Part shown: piece by piece, positions 41,427-50,438 of the stretch
Layout: the number at the start of each line of letters is the position of its first letter
Numbering within the stretch: position 1 is the first letter of the stretch
DNA from: Bacillota bacterium
GTDB lineage: Bacteria; Bacillota; Clostridia; Christensenellales; SZUA-584
Direction: 5' to 3'
Assembly: GCA_023460085.1 (NCBI GenBank)
Contig: JAEWRI010000036.1
Span: 347,449-411,448, forward strand
Length of the DNA stretch: 64,000 nucleotides
The notes under the pieces: model-generated
The model's input: the letters and a program-made list of their open reading frames with translations, nothing else
Database searches by the model: none
What the model was told of the DNA's origin: nothing
Program-made: the position numbers and the translations under genes

Positions 41427-42392
41427 CTATATCTTCGTGCCGTCGCCCCAGTCTGTTTTGCGGGCGCGTTTGAAGCGCTCCCCTTCGCGCTTCATCACGG
41501 CGCATTTTTGGATACCCTCCGGCGTGCACAGCGTCAGCGTTACCCGGCCCGGTTCGGTCTGCGGGTGACGCAGCACGCGGGATACCGGCCTTTGGCAGGG
41601 CGTTCTGGAGAAAGCCATGTAGCAGAACTTCTCATCCTCGTAGGGCGCGTCGCCGCCCTTGAGCGCACGGTGCACCCTGCTGCGCGGTATGCGGCAGGAA
41701 AAGTGGCACCAATCGCCCGGCGGCACAGGGCACGGGCCTTCGTGCGGGCACGGCGTGGCGAGGTGCGCCCCGCGCGAGATCAGCCGCTCCCGCAGTGCCG
41801 CCAGCTTTTTAAAGCCCGCGGGCGTCCCCGGCTCCACCACCAGCAGCAGCTTGTCCGCCGCGTCCCACAGCGCGTCCGCCGCCTTCGCGCGATCCCCTTC
41901 GGCCATTTCGCTCAGCACATAGGAAGCCATCACAATATCGGCGCGGTGCGGCAGCGTCCCTGCGGTTAAATCGAAGCTCAGCCACCGCGCGCGGCGCAGC
42001 GCGTCCGGCCCGGCTTCCATGAGCCTTTGCCCGATGCGGCGCATGCTCCCTTCGCGCTCTATGCAGGTAATTTCGCGGATTCCGGACAGCGCCGAAAGCG
42101 CCGCCCAGCACGCCGCGCCGGTACCCGCTCCCGCGTCCAGCAGCGTCTGGAATTCCGCTCCCGTATGCTCTGCCGTCCAGCGCAGCGCCGAAAACACCGC
42201 GCCATAGGTTGCGGGCATACGCGAAAGCGCGTACGCCGTCGCTTCGGCGTCGTTTTGCACCAACCGCGCGCCATTGGCGCTTTGGTTCCGGTAGCGCTCA
42301 CTGAGTGCTTGCGCGTCACGCGCCAGCGGCGTCTGCGGCAGGCCCTCCGCCAGCGCATCCAGCGCGCTGCGCAGCGATGTGGGAATCTCCAT
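41427..42392 (-). CDS. Rsm22-family ribosome small-subunit protein with cysteine cluster
   Basis: 321 aa. SAM methyltransferase-like fold with TLLDAGAGTGAACWAA, then a four-cysteine segment C215, C221, C229, C233 (CPHEGPCPVPPGDWCHFSC). Yeast/human relatives (Rsm22/METTL17) assist small-subunit assembly and bind an Fe-S cluster through similar cysteines. Start at MEIPTS is set by GGAGAAGG; an earlier ATG overlaps that site. Whether it methylates anything is uncertain. Confidence 0.88.
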   Translation of the reverse strand: MEIPTSLRSALDALAEGLPQTPLARDAQALSERYRNQSANGARLVQNDAEATAYALSRMPATYGAVFSALRWTAEHTGAEFQTLLDAGAGTGAACWAALSALSGIREITCIEREGSMRRIGQRLMEAGPDALRRARWLSFDLTAGTLPHRADIVMASYVLSEMAEGDRAKAADALWDAADKLLLVVEPGTPAGFKKLAALRERLISRGAHLATPCPHEGPCPVPPGDWCHFSCRIPRSRVHRALKGGDAPYEDEKFCYMAFSRTPCQRPVSRVLRHPQTEPGRVTLTLCTPEGIQKCAVMKREGERFKRARKTDWGDGTKI

Positions 42393-42453
42393 ATCCTTCT
42401 CCATTTATTTGTTTTCCGGAGTGCGCTAAAAGAAGCGCTTGCGCGCTTCCCTT

Positions 42454-43374
42454 TTACTCCATCAGCCCGTCTTCGTAAACGCTTCTCGCGAAGTTCAGCG
42501 ACGCCGATTCAAAGCGTTTTCCGTTGAGATAATCAAACCCCTGTCCCGTGCCGGTCTCAAACACGATGGTGTCCAGCCACAGGCACAGGTTCATGGCCCG
42601 AAAATGCCGGTTAAAACGCGCGTCTCCGTACTGGTCATCGCCCAGCACCGGCAGGCCCGCGTACGCCAGATGCGCGCGTACCTGATGCAGCCCGTTGGTC
42701 ACCGGCCGAACCCGCACCAGCGACATGTGCTCTCCAGCAGAGAGGCATTCGTAGCGCGTGACGATGGGCTTGGCATCCTTCCTGGAAGCGCCCGCAATCT
42801 TTACGCTGCGTCCCTGCTTGTCCCGGATGTGGTAGGCCAGCAGCTCTTCGCGCTCCTCCGCCCGACCCCGCACCGGGCAGATGTAATACCGCGCGATGCG
42901 GCGCTGACTGAGCGCTTCCACGAGAAAGAGGTAAGCCTCCTCGTGCTTGGCTACCAGCAGCAGCCCGCTGACGTATTTGTCCAGCGGATAGACGAGATAC
43001 GGTACCATCAGCGCATCCAGATGGTACTCGCCGCGCTCCTTCATAAACGCTTCCGCCATATGCACCGCGCACGGCGCGTCACCCTCCGCAGCGGAAAGCA
43101 AGCCCGCGGGCTTGTCCAGCACCATCATGTTTTCGTCTTGAAATACGATTTCAGGCGTCAAATCGGCCCCGAGCGCGTCCCCCGCGAGATAGAAGCGAAT
43201 CACGTCGCCCTCGCGCACATCGTCGTCGCCGTATGCCGGTTTGTCGTTTACCGTCACGTTCCCGGTTTTAAAAGCGCGTATGATCGCCTTCTCATTGTAG
43301 TCCGGATAGCGCTGCCCGATAAGGTCGTACAGCGCCACGCCGCTCCGGCCTTTTTCCACAGTAAATGAAACCAT
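42454..43374 (-). CDS. RluA-family pseudouridine synthase
   Basis: 306 aa. S4-like N-terminal part (RAFKTGNVTVNDKPAYGDDD) and RluA catalytic domain with FQDENMMVLDKPAGLLSA, the catalytic aspartate in YPLDKYVSGLLLVAKH, and GLHQVRAHLAYAGLPVLGDD. The usual HRLD is YPLD here and the usual GRTHQIR is NGLHQVR, so it is a divergent member; the aspartate is kept. RNA target unknown. Confidence 0.9.
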   Translation of the reverse strand: MVSFTVEKGRSGVALYDLIGQRYPDYNEKAIIRAFKTGNVTVNDKPAYGDDDVREGDVIRFYLAGDALGADLTPEIVFQDENMMVLDKPAGLLSAAEGDAPCAVHMAEAFMKERGEYHLDALMVPYLVYPLDKYVSGLLLVAKHEEAYLFLVEALSQRRIARYYICPVRGRAEEREELLAYHIRDKQGRSVKIAGASRKDAKPIVTRYECLSAGEHMSLVRVRPVTNGLHQVRAHLAYAGLPVLGDDQYGDARFNRHFRAMNLCLWLDTIVFETGTGQGFDYLNGKRFESASLNFARSVYEDGLME

Positions 43375-43516
43375 GCCACCCTCCTGCTATATATCCACCC
43401 GAAAGAATACTATAACAGCTCCCCCTTTTCGTCAAGGCCGCGCACGATGGCGTCCTGCATCCAGATCCATCCACTCTCCGCTCCTTTCATCAAATGTGAA
43501 TAAAAAATTGCATGGT

Positions 43517-43544
43517 TTTACAACCTCGCGATCTATGGTATAAT
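43517..43544 (+). promoter_or_regulatory. mreC promoter
   Basis: TTTACA (43517-43522), 16-bp spacer, TGG-TATAAT extended -10 (TATAAT 43539-43544). Confidence 0.75.
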
Positions 43545-43576
43545 CCATTCGGTAAAGACAGGAAGTGAGGATTCGT

Positions 43577-44431
43577 ATGCCCTTATGGCGCAACCGGCCG
43601 CTGATGGTCACTATTATCGTGGTTATCATACTGCTTGTCGTGCTCGTCATTACCGCGGGCGACAACAATATGACGGGTACCGAAAGCCTCGTGGGCAGGC
43701 TTTTAGCCCCCGTACAGGGCGGGCTCTATTCCGCCACGGAAGCCGTGGGGAATTTCTTTTCGCGCATGTTCTCCGGTTCAGACCTGGAAGCGCAGAATCA
43801 GGAGCTGGAGGCGCGCGTCGCGGAACTGGAAGCGCGTCTGCAGGACTACAGCGAATTGGAGCAGGAGAATGAGCGCCTGCGCGATCTCACCAACTTTGTA
43901 TCTGAAAACGATGATCTGACCTATGTCGGTGCCAAAGTCATCGGCAAGGCCTACGGCCACTGGTTCAACATATTTATCATCAATGCCGGGCTGAAGGACG
44001 GCCTTCAGGTGGACATGCCCGTCGTTACGGGAGACGGCCTCGTAGGACGCGTCGTAGACTGCGCCCCCAACTGGAGCCGCGTGCTCGCCATCGTGGACTC
44101 CTCCGGCGGCGTCGACGCCGTTGTGGAGCGCACACGAGACTATGGCATCGTCTCCGGCACCGTATCCTCCGGCGAAGAAAATACGCTGCTGACGCTTTCC
44201 AACCTGCCGCTGGACGCCGATCTCGTACCGGGCGATACGGTCATCACCTCGGGACTCTCGGGAATATATCCCAGGGGCATCCCCATCGGCTTGGTTTCAG
44301 AAGTCAGCTCCAGCAGCGACGGCATGAGCAACAAAGCCGTTATCACGCCCTGGGTGGACTTTGAGCACCTCGAAGAGGTGCTTGTGATCACGACGAAGCT
44401 CGTCGATATCGAGGGAGCGCTGGGCGAATGA
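43577..44431 (+). CDS. mreC: Rod shape-determining protein MreC
   Basis: 284 aa. Membrane segment (about 8-27), coiled coil (about 65-105, NQELEARVAELEARLQDYSE) and the two beta-barrel domain that coordinates the elongasome in the periplasm-like space (INAGLKDGLQVDMPVVTGDG). GAGG 6 nt before the ATG. Overlaps mreD by 4 bp. mreB is not in this cluster. Confidence 0.96.
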   Translation: MPLWRNRPLMVTIIVVIILLVVLVITAGDNNMTGTESLVGRLLAPVQGGLYSATEAVGNFFSRMFSGSDLEAQNQELEARVAELEARLQDYSELEQENERLRDLTNFVSENDDLTYVGAKVIGKAYGHWFNIFIINAGLKDGLQVDMPVVTGDGLVGRVVDCAPNWSRVLAIVDSSGGVDAVVERTRDYGIVSGTVSSGEENTLLTLSNLPLDADLVPGDTVITSGLSGIYPRGIPIGLVSEVSSSSDGMSNKAVITPWVDFEHLEEVLVITTKLVDIEGALGE

Positions 44432-44949
44432 GATATATCGTGCTGGTCTCCGTTGTGATCATCAACCTGATATTCTCAGCCGCCGTGTTCCCCAACCTTA
44501 ACATCGCAGACCTCGCGCCCGATCTTATCGTCTGCTCCATGGCTTCCATCGTAATACTGGAAAAGCGCATGACCGGAGCGGTCATCGGATTCTCGGCCGG
44601 GCTGATACTCGACCTGTTTCTTTCCGGCGCTATCGGTTTCTACGCGCTGCCCTATCTATTAACGGGGGCGGTGCTCTACGCCGCGGTGCGGCAGATCGCG
44701 TTTATCGACAGAATCCTGATACCCGCAGCCATTGCGGCAGGCGCGTATCTCCTGCGGGAGCTGATCTCGGCGCTGCTGGCTTATATGCTCGGGCACGAGT
44801 TCTCGCTGTGGCATATGCTGGTGCGTTACATCCTCCCCGAGATGCTGATCACCGCTGCGGTGATGATACCGGTGCACCTGCTGCTGTCGCGCATTTACCG
44901 TTCGCCGTCCGTGCGGCCCCAAAATCCAGACGAATTTAAAAGGCTTTAA
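44428..44949 (+). CDS. mreD: Rod shape-determining protein MreD
   Basis: 173 aa, five to six membrane segments; begins MRYIVLVSVVIINLIFSAAV and contains GAVIGFSAGLILDLFLSGAI, the usual MreD pattern. Membrane partner of MreC. ATGA overlap with mreC means translational coupling. Confidence 0.93.
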   Translation: MRYIVLVSVVIINLIFSAAVFPNLNIADLAPDLIVCSMASIVILEKRMTGAVIGFSAGLILDLFLSGAIGFYALPYLLTGAVLYAAVRQIAFIDRILIPAAIAAGAYLLRELISALLAYMLGHEFSLWHMLVRYILPEMLITAAVMIPVHLLLSRIYRSPSVRPQNPDEFKRL

Positions 44950-44991
44950 GCCGTTTTGGCTGTCTCACAGGACGGCCCACAGGAGATCATC

Positions 44992-46764
44992 ATGAAGAGC
45001 ACATCCAAGGATACGCAGCCCAGAATCTCACGCGAGGAAAAGCAGGAACGCCGGGAAGCCGAAAAACAGGAGATCGAAAAGCTGCGCAAGCAGCAGGAGC
45101 GTCGGCGGCATCAGGAGACCATTCGTGAGCGGCGTTTTCGCGCGGAGCTTTCGCTGCTGCCAGAATACAAAAAGAAGGCATTTATCGAGGCACACCGCGA
45201 GGAAGCGCGTCAGCGCACCGCCGAGGAGCAGGAGCTCAAAGCCCAGCAGCGCGAAGAGTATAATGCGCTGCCTCCGGAGGAAAAGAAACGCGCCCGGCTC
45301 GAGATGAAACGGCGGCAGCGGCTGGAAAAGCGCGCGTCCCAGTACTTTATCCCGCTGCAGGTGCTGAAATATGGGCTGCTGGCCGTGCTCGCCGCGGGCC
45401 TTGTCTATGTGGGCGTCATCGTTTACGGCATGGTTTTCGACAATTCCGCCGCTTTCGGCAACACGAACCAGGCGCTGGGGCGTCCCTCCAGCTCGTCGAC
45501 ATGGGACGGTCAGGCGGGCTTTACGGAAGGCGTGGACCCGTATGACCTGCTGCTGTCTCAGGCGGATCTGGAATTCATGCAAAACCGCGTCAACATACTC
45601 GTCATGGGCATCGACCGGAAGGAAGACAGATCCGACTGGGGCACCTACCGTACCGACACCATGTTGCTGGTATCCGTCAACTTCGAAACAAACGACGTCG
45701 CCATTATATCGCTGCCGCGCGACAGCTACGTCTGGATTTATCAGGAGAATTACCGTGCCAAGCTGAACAGCGCGTTCAGCGCGGGCGGCGGTCAGAACAG
45801 CAACGGCTTCGAATACACGATGAGCACCGTATCCATGCTGCTGGGAGGTATCCCGGTCAACAACTACGTCTGCTTTGACATGGACGTGGTTATGGACGTG
45901 GTGAACGCGATGGGCGGCATTGATTATGACGTCGAGGTTTCCTTTGAGCTGGACGGCCGCTCCCTGAGCAGCGGTTACCAGCATCTGGACGGCCAGCAGG
46001 TGCTCGATTACTGCCGTGTGCGCGAAAACATCACAGGAGGCACCGACATCGCGCGCACACAGCGCCAGCGAGACATGATCATGGCCATATTCGCGTACAT
46101 GAAGCAGAGCGGACAGCTCAAGGATATCCCCGCCATCTATTCCGCCGTTGCCAGCAATATCTACACCGACCTGACGTTTGAACAGATTACCTCGCTCGCC
46201 GCGTTTGCGCTGAAGCTTGATATCGGCAGTCTTCACGAGTACCTGCTGCCGGGCGGATATCTGGATATGGAGGGCGCCAGCTTCTGGGGTGTCGATCAGT
46301 CCAAGAAGGCGGACATGGTCTATGAGATATTCGGGCAGACCATACAAACGGATGAAAGCGCCGACATCTACGCGCTGAAGGGTCTGGTGGAGGACAAGGC
46401 CAGCGCCGTGGAGGCCGCCAATACGCTGCTGAATACGGTGGCGCGTTATGTGTCCTCAAACAGCGCTTTTATCAGCTCCGAACTCACCAGCAAATATCAG
46501 GCGCTGAAGACAACCCTGGAGACCGCGATAAAAACGAATAATCCCAAGAATATCGAAGCCACGATCCGGCCTATCACCGATGCGACGAAGGAACTCAATT
46601 ATTGGTTTGAACATACGCTCAAGCCCGCGGTGGAAAGCGCGGCGGCAGCGACCCCCACGCCGGACCCATCCGCCTCGGCATCAACCGCGCCTTCCGGGTC
46701 TGCCGGCCCCTCTGATTCCGTTTCGCCGACAGCCTCATCGCCGATCGCAACGCCGACATCCTGA
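44992..46764 (+). CDS. LytR-CpsA-Psr family glycopolymer ligase, copy 2
   Basis: 590 aa. A very charged cytoplasmic N-terminus (about 1-115, EEKQERREAEKQEIEKLRKQ and similar), one membrane segment (about 122-145), LCP domain (about 195-440) with TMLLVSVNFETNDVAIISLP, SYVWIYQENYRAKLNSAFSA and YCRVRENITGG; then a helical C-terminal part and a Ser/Pro-rich tail. GGAG 6 nt upstream of the ATG. Following mreCD links glycopolymer attachment to the elongation machinery. Paralogue of the 31-kb gene. Confidence 0.93.
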   Translation: MKSTSKDTQPRISREEKQERREAEKQEIEKLRKQQERRRHQETIRERRFRAELSLLPEYKKKAFIEAHREEARQRTAEEQELKAQQREEYNALPPEEKKRARLEMKRRQRLEKRASQYFIPLQVLKYGLLAVLAAGLVYVGVIVYGMVFDNSAAFGNTNQALGRPSSSSTWDGQAGFTEGVDPYDLLLSQADLEFMQNRVNILVMGIDRKEDRSDWGTYRTDTMLLVSVNFETNDVAIISLPRDSYVWIYQENYRAKLNSAFSAGGGQNSNGFEYTMSTVSMLLGGIPVNNYVCFDMDVVMDVVNAMGGIDYDVEVSFELDGRSLSSGYQHLDGQQVLDYCRVRENITGGTDIARTQRQRDMIMAIFAYMKQSGQLKDIPAIYSAVASNIYTDLTFEQITSLAAFALKLDIGSLHEYLLPGGYLDMEGASFWGVDQSKKADMVYEIFGQTIQTDESADIYALKGLVEDKASAVEAANTLLNTVARYVSSNSAFISSELTSKYQALKTTLETAIKTNNPKNIEATIRPITDATKELNYWFEHTLKPAVESAAAATPTPDPSASASTAPSGSAGPSDSVSPTASSPIATPTS

Positions 46765-46783
46765 CAAACATTTTATGAAAGGC

Positions 46784-46815
46784 AAAAGCCGTACGGGGCG
46801 CGTACGGCTTTTTTT
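46784..46815 (+). terminator. Terminator after lcp copy 2
   Basis: AGCCGTACG (46787-46795), loop GGGCG, CGTACGGCT (46801-46809), then six T. Confidence 0.93.
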
Positions 46816-46918
46816 GCGCATCCCTGCGCAAAGCATAAAGGAGCATAAAGCGGTTGCTGGTTATGATTGTCACCTTACTGCGGAAAAATATACCTCTCTC
46901 AAAAAAATAATTTCCGGA

Positions 46919-46965
46919 TTGACAAATTCGTTAAGGTACCTGTATAATCGTTTTATCAGGTACCT
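46919..46965 (+). promoter_or_regulatory. marR promoter with flanking inverted operator arms
   Basis: TTGACA (46919-46924), 18-bp spacer, TATAAT (46943-46948). AGGTACCTG (46934-46942) and CAGGTACCT (46957-46965) form a 9-bp inverted repeat that brackets the -10 and the transcription start. Confidence 0.85.
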
Positions 46966-46995
46966 GTTGTTTTGGAGATCAGAAAGGATGTCAAA

Positions 46996-47574
46996 ATGAA
47001 TCAAGACCGCAATTTAATGAATAAGCTGTTCCGATTTGAAATGCTGATGCACCGGTATCAGGCCGTGCGTTTTCGTGCTTTCGGCCCGTTTGGCAACCCC
47101 CTGCGCGGACAGGGGCGCATACTGTCCATATTAAAGCTACAGCCGCAGATCAGCCAGAAGGATCTGTCCTATATGCTCGATATGCGCCAGCAGTCGCTCA
47201 GCGAACTGCTGGTAAAGCTGGAGAGTGCCGGACTGATTACGCGCAAACCTTCCGAGGATGACCACCGTGTGGTTATGATCACGCTGACGGAGCAGGGCAA
47301 GGCGTTCGACGCGCAGCCCCTGGATCCGGAAAAAGACGACCTGCTGGGCTGTCTGAGCGCCGAGGAGCAGGCGCAGCTTGGCAATATGCTGGACCGGCTG
47401 ACCCGCTCGCTGGAGCAGGGACTTGCGAACACGCGACCCGAACTTTGCGGCAGGGCTGAACACCATCGCGGGCACCGCGGCGATCATTTTCACGAAGGAA
47501 TGCACGGGTGGGCGCGCCGCGGCGGGCGCGGCTCCGGACCTCAGGGCTATCCCGATGCACCGGATGAAGAATAA
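46996..47574 (+). CDS. MarR family regulator with His/Gly-rich tail
   Basis: 192 aa. Winged helix domain (about 1-145) with QKDLSYMLDMRQQSLSELLV as recognition region and SEDDHRVVMITLTEQGKAF as wing. The C-terminal 45 residues are disordered and rich in His, Gly and Arg (CGRAEHHRGHRGDHFHEGMH), suggesting metal binding. AAAGGA 8 nt before the ATG. Autoregulation through the inverted repeat is likely. Followed by a DtxR-type gene. Confidence 0.9.
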   Translation: MNQDRNLMNKLFRFEMLMHRYQAVRFRAFGPFGNPLRGQGRILSILKLQPQISQKDLSYMLDMRQQSLSELLVKLESAGLITRKPSEDDHRVVMITLTEQGKAFDAQPLDPEKDDLLGCLSAEEQAQLGNMLDRLTRSLEQGLANTRPELCGRAEHHRGHRGDHFHEGMHGWARRGGRGSGPQGYPDAPDEE

Positions 47575-47724
47575 GCATGCGGCAGGAAGAACGTACGGAA
47601 AAACCGACAAAGGAAGCGACGCGGACGCGCAGATGGTCCGGGCAGTCATGCCAACGGCCGCCGCAGCGGCAGCCTTGGCCCTGTCAGGCAGGCTTCATGT
47701 ATTCCGCGCGGAAGGAGGCACAGC

Positions 47725-48099
47725 ATGCCGCATATGAGTGAATCCAAAGAGAACTATATTAAGGCGATCCACGAGCTGTCCTGCCAGCACGGATCCGCCT
47801 GCATCACGGATATCGCAACGCGCTTGGGTGTTACGAAGGCCAGCGCATCGCGCGCGGTATCCCTGCTCGCCGAACTGGGGTTGGTACGGCGCGACGGGAG
47901 CCGCCACGTGGTGCTTACCGAAGCGGGAAAGCGGCAGGCCGGAGAAGTGGAGGGCCGCTTCAAAACCGTACGCGAGTTCTGGATGCGCGTGCTGCGCGCC
48001 AGCCCTGACGCCGCGGCGCTGGAAGCATGCCGTCTGGAGCACGTGCTCAGCGACGCAAGCCTTTATGCCATGCGGCAGACGCTGGATGGCGGATTATGA
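47725..48099 (+). CDS. DtxR/MntR-family metal-dependent regulator
   Basis: 124 aa. N-terminal winged helix (MSESKENYIKAIHELSCQHG, DIATRLGVTKASASRAVSLL) and a short dimerisation domain (ACRLEHVLSDASLYAMRQTL) with the C/E/H-type metal-ligand pattern of the family (CRLEHVLS). No SH3-like third domain, as in MntR. GGAGG 6 nt upstream. No transporter target is nearby. Confidence 0.88.
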   Translation: MPHMSESKENYIKAIHELSCQHGSACITDIATRLGVTKASASRAVSLLAELGLVRRDGSRHVVLTEAGKRQAGEVEGRFKTVREFWMRVLRASPDAAALEACRLEHVLSDASLYAMRQTLDGGL

Positions 48100-48113
48100 G
48101 TTGATACCCTCAG

Positions 48114-48162
48114 CGCAGCTTATCCCGGCGCGACAACAACCTCGCCATAAGCTGCGTTTTTT
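48114..48162 (+). terminator. Terminator after the dtxR-type gene
   Basis: CGCAGCTTAT (48114-48123), long loop, ATAAGCTGCG (48147-48156), then six T. Confidence 0.85.
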
Positions 48163-48163
48163 G

Positions 48164-48191
48164 TTGTAATTACCAGAGGCGATGCTATAAT
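48164..48191 (+). promoter_or_regulatory. Promoter of the GNAT-like gene
   Basis: TTGTAA (48164-48169), 16-bp spacer, TGC-TATAAT extended -10 (48186-48191). Confidence 0.65.
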
Positions 48192-48234
48192 AAACCGTAT
48201 ACGGACAGCAAAACATGAATGCGTGAGGTGCGAT

Positions 48235-49365
48235 ATGGTTGAAATCAGGCAGGTCTTAACGAAAAAAGATATTAAAAGGTATATCAATTTTCCGCAAAAG
48301 CTTTATAAAGGCGAAAAGAACTACGTGCCTGAACTCAAATCGGATGAATTCTCGATGTATTTTCCCAAAACCAACGCTGCCTACGAATTCTGTGAAACAA
48401 AATTCTTCCTTGCCTGGCGCGACGGCGAAATCGTCGGGCGCATGGGAGGGATTGTAAACAAGCGCGCCAATGAGCTCTGGAATCAAAAACAAATTCGCAT
48501 AACACGCGCGGATTTCATCGACGATATGGAAGTATCGGGCGCGCTCTTCGGTGCGGTGGAAAGCTGGGCGAAGGAGCTGGGCCTGACGGAGGCACACGGA
48601 CCGCTGGGCTTTACGGACCTCGACAAGGAAGGGCTGCTGATTGAAGGCTTCGACCGCATGGGGTCTACCGTGACCATATACAATTATGCCTATTATCAGA
48701 AGCACTTTGAAGCGCACGGCTATGGCAAAGCCACCGACTGGGTGGAATACCGCATTAAGGTGCCGGACAAGAGTGACACCCGCACGGCTCGCGTCGCCGA
48801 GCTTGCCAAGAAGGTGATGGCACGCTCCCACGTGCGTTTCTTCAACATCAAACGGATCAAGGACGCCGCGCCGGTCGTGGTGCAGCTGTTCGATCTGCTG
48901 AGCGAATGTTACAAGGAACTGTATGGTGTCGTGCCCTACACGCCTGCTATCGCGCAGGAATATTTAAAGCGATTCATGCCGCTGCTGAATCCCAAATACG
49001 CCAAGTTCATTGTGGACGAGAACGACAAGCTGGTCGCCTTTGGGCTGGCGGCCCCCTCGCTGGTGCGGGCATTCCAGAAATCGCGCGGACGCCTGTTTCC
49101 CCTGGGCTGGGCGTATTTGCTGCACGGTCTGAGACACCCTAAGGAACTGGAGCTCTACCTTGTCGCGGTGCATCCCGACTATCAGAAAGCGGGGCTGGTT
49201 GCGCTGCTGCTGAATGAAATCACGCTGTCGGCCATTGAGGACGGCGTGCAATATGCGGAGTCCTCCCCCGAGCTGGAGGACAACCAGAAGATTCAGGATT
49301 TCTGGAAGAACTACGACGTGGAACAGCACAAGCGCCGCCGCTGCTTCATCAAGCAGCTGGGATAG
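48235..49365 (+). CDS. GNAT-fold N-acetyltransferase-like protein
   Basis: 376 aa. Opens with DIKRYINFPQKLYKGEKNYV, typical of a large uncharacterised family; the N-terminal half looks GNAT-like (FLAWRDGEIVGRMGGIVNKR) and the C-terminal half has ELYLVAVHPDYQKAGLVALL, the acetyl-CoA-binding region pattern. Substrate unknown. ATG 48235 is chosen for GAGGTG 4-5 nt upstream. Monocistronic; converges with the next gene. Confidence 0.8.
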   Translation: MVEIRQVLTKKDIKRYINFPQKLYKGEKNYVPELKSDEFSMYFPKTNAAYEFCETKFFLAWRDGEIVGRMGGIVNKRANELWNQKQIRITRADFIDDMEVSGALFGAVESWAKELGLTEAHGPLGFTDLDKEGLLIEGFDRMGSTVTIYNYAYYQKHFEAHGYGKATDWVEYRIKVPDKSDTRTARVAELAKKVMARSHVRFFNIKRIKDAAPVVVQLFDLLSECYKELYGVVPYTPAIAQEYLKRFMPLLNPKYAKFIVDENDKLVAFGLAAPSLVRAFQKSRGRLFPLGWAYLLHGLRHPKELELYLVAVHPDYQKAGLVALLLNEITLSAIEDGVQYAESSPELEDNQKIQDFWKNYDVEQHKRRRCFIKQLG

Positions 49366-49377
49366 CGTTGCCGCAGC

Positions 49378-49818
49378 TCATGGCTGTGGGGCTGCTGCCT
49401 CCTCCGTCGGAGTCGGCTCTATGCGCCGCGCGATGATTTTGCGTATTTTTTCCTTTTCGCTTTCTATTTCGTTTTGCGTCCGTATGCCCAGCCGGCGAAT
49501 AATCGGCAGCGGCGGACACCACCCCTGCAGCGCATGCTGCAATAAAAACGCTCCCGCCAACCCGCTCAGTATCAGCCATTTGGCGCTGTGAATGGCGCTT
49601 AACGCCACTCCCGCAAGCATAATCCCGGCGGCATTTGTTTCCAGCACGCGTTCCGTATCCCACTCGGCATCCAGTTCACGAAGCCTCTCTCTGAGCTCCG
49701 AATTGTCAGCATCCTCATACTGGCGCACTCTTTCCATCGTTTCTTCCTGTACCCTGCGGTTGATGTGCGGCGCGGTATGCAGCGGCACGCGCATCGCGGT
49801 AGACGATAAGCCCGGCAT
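49378..49818 (-). CDS. YgaP-like small membrane protein, copy A
   Basis: 146 aa. N-terminal helical region (ELRERLRELDAEWDTERVLE), two hydrophobic segments and WLILSGLAGAFLLQHALQGW leading to CPPLPIIRRLGIRT, like DUF2892/YgaP proteins (GWCP motif). C-terminal tail EIESEKEKIRKIIARRIEP. Start set by AGGAG 7 nt upstream. Paralogue of the next gene; DNA-level duplication with divergence. Function unknown. Confidence 0.78.
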   Translation of the reverse strand: MPGLSSTAMRVPLHTAPHINRRVQEETMERVRQYEDADNSELRERLRELDAEWDTERVLETNAAGIMLAGVALSAIHSAKWLILSGLAGAFLLQHALQGWCPPLPIIRRLGIRTQNEIESEKEKIRKIIARRIEPTPTEEAAAPQP

Positions 49819-49906
49819 TTCTTTTCTCCTTTTTGATGATGGATATAGCATGCGCCAAAGGTTTGAAGATATGTGTACCCGACTCAAAAGGGCCGGGCGG
49901 AAAATC

Positions 49907-50335
49907 TTAATTCACTGCGGTGTCCGCTTGTTCCTGCGCGGTGCGTTTTCCCAGTATTGCGCGGATGGTGTCTTTCTCGGTTTCGATTTCGCTTTCAGAG
50001 CGCAATCCGCAGCGCCTCAGCACAGGCTGCATCGGGCACCAGCCGCGCAGCGCCCGCTCCAGCAGCAGGAAACCTGCCGCCGCGCTCAGCATGAGCCACT
50101 TGCGGCCGCCCAGCGCGCCCAAGGCCGATCCCGCGATCGTCAGCGCTGCCGCACCCGCTTCAAAGGCGCGCTCGGTATCCCACTCCGCGTCAAGCTCCCG
50201 CAGACGCGCACGCAGCTTCCGGTCCTCGGCCTCCTCGTAGCCGCGCACCCGCTCCCTGATATCCTCCTGCACCTTGCTCGCCACGCGCTGCGAGCCCCGA
50301 AACTCCACGCGCGCTCCGCACGGAAATATGCGCAT
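49907..50335 (-). CDS. YgaP-like small membrane protein, copy B
   Basis: 142 aa. Same layout as copy A: KLRARLRELDAEWDTERAFE, then WLMLSAAAGFLLLERALRGW, CPMQPVLRRCGLRSE and EIETEKDTIRAILGKRTAQE. About half of the residues agree with copy A, with LRELDAEWDTER identical. Upstream of copy A by 88 bp on the same strand, so a tandem duplication. Function unknown. Confidence 0.78.
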   Translation of the reverse strand: MRIFPCGARVEFRGSQRVASKVQEDIRERVRGYEEAEDRKLRARLRELDAEWDTERAFEAGAAALTIAGSALGALGGRKWLMLSAAAGFLLLERALRGWCPMQPVLRRCGLRSESEIETEKDTIRAILGKRTAQEQADTAVN

Positions 50336-50438
50336 ATGCCTGTCTCCTTTATCTCAAATCACGGTTTAGGATGCGACAAAAGAAACGAAGATATACGAAA
50401 AGTGTGCGCGCAAAATCCATCAGCGCATCGTCGCGGGA

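Noticed and set aside
47578..47724. Possible small gene between the marR and dtxR genes
   Set aside because: The open frame is Ala/Arg-rich without a ribosome binding site; it is probably spacer.
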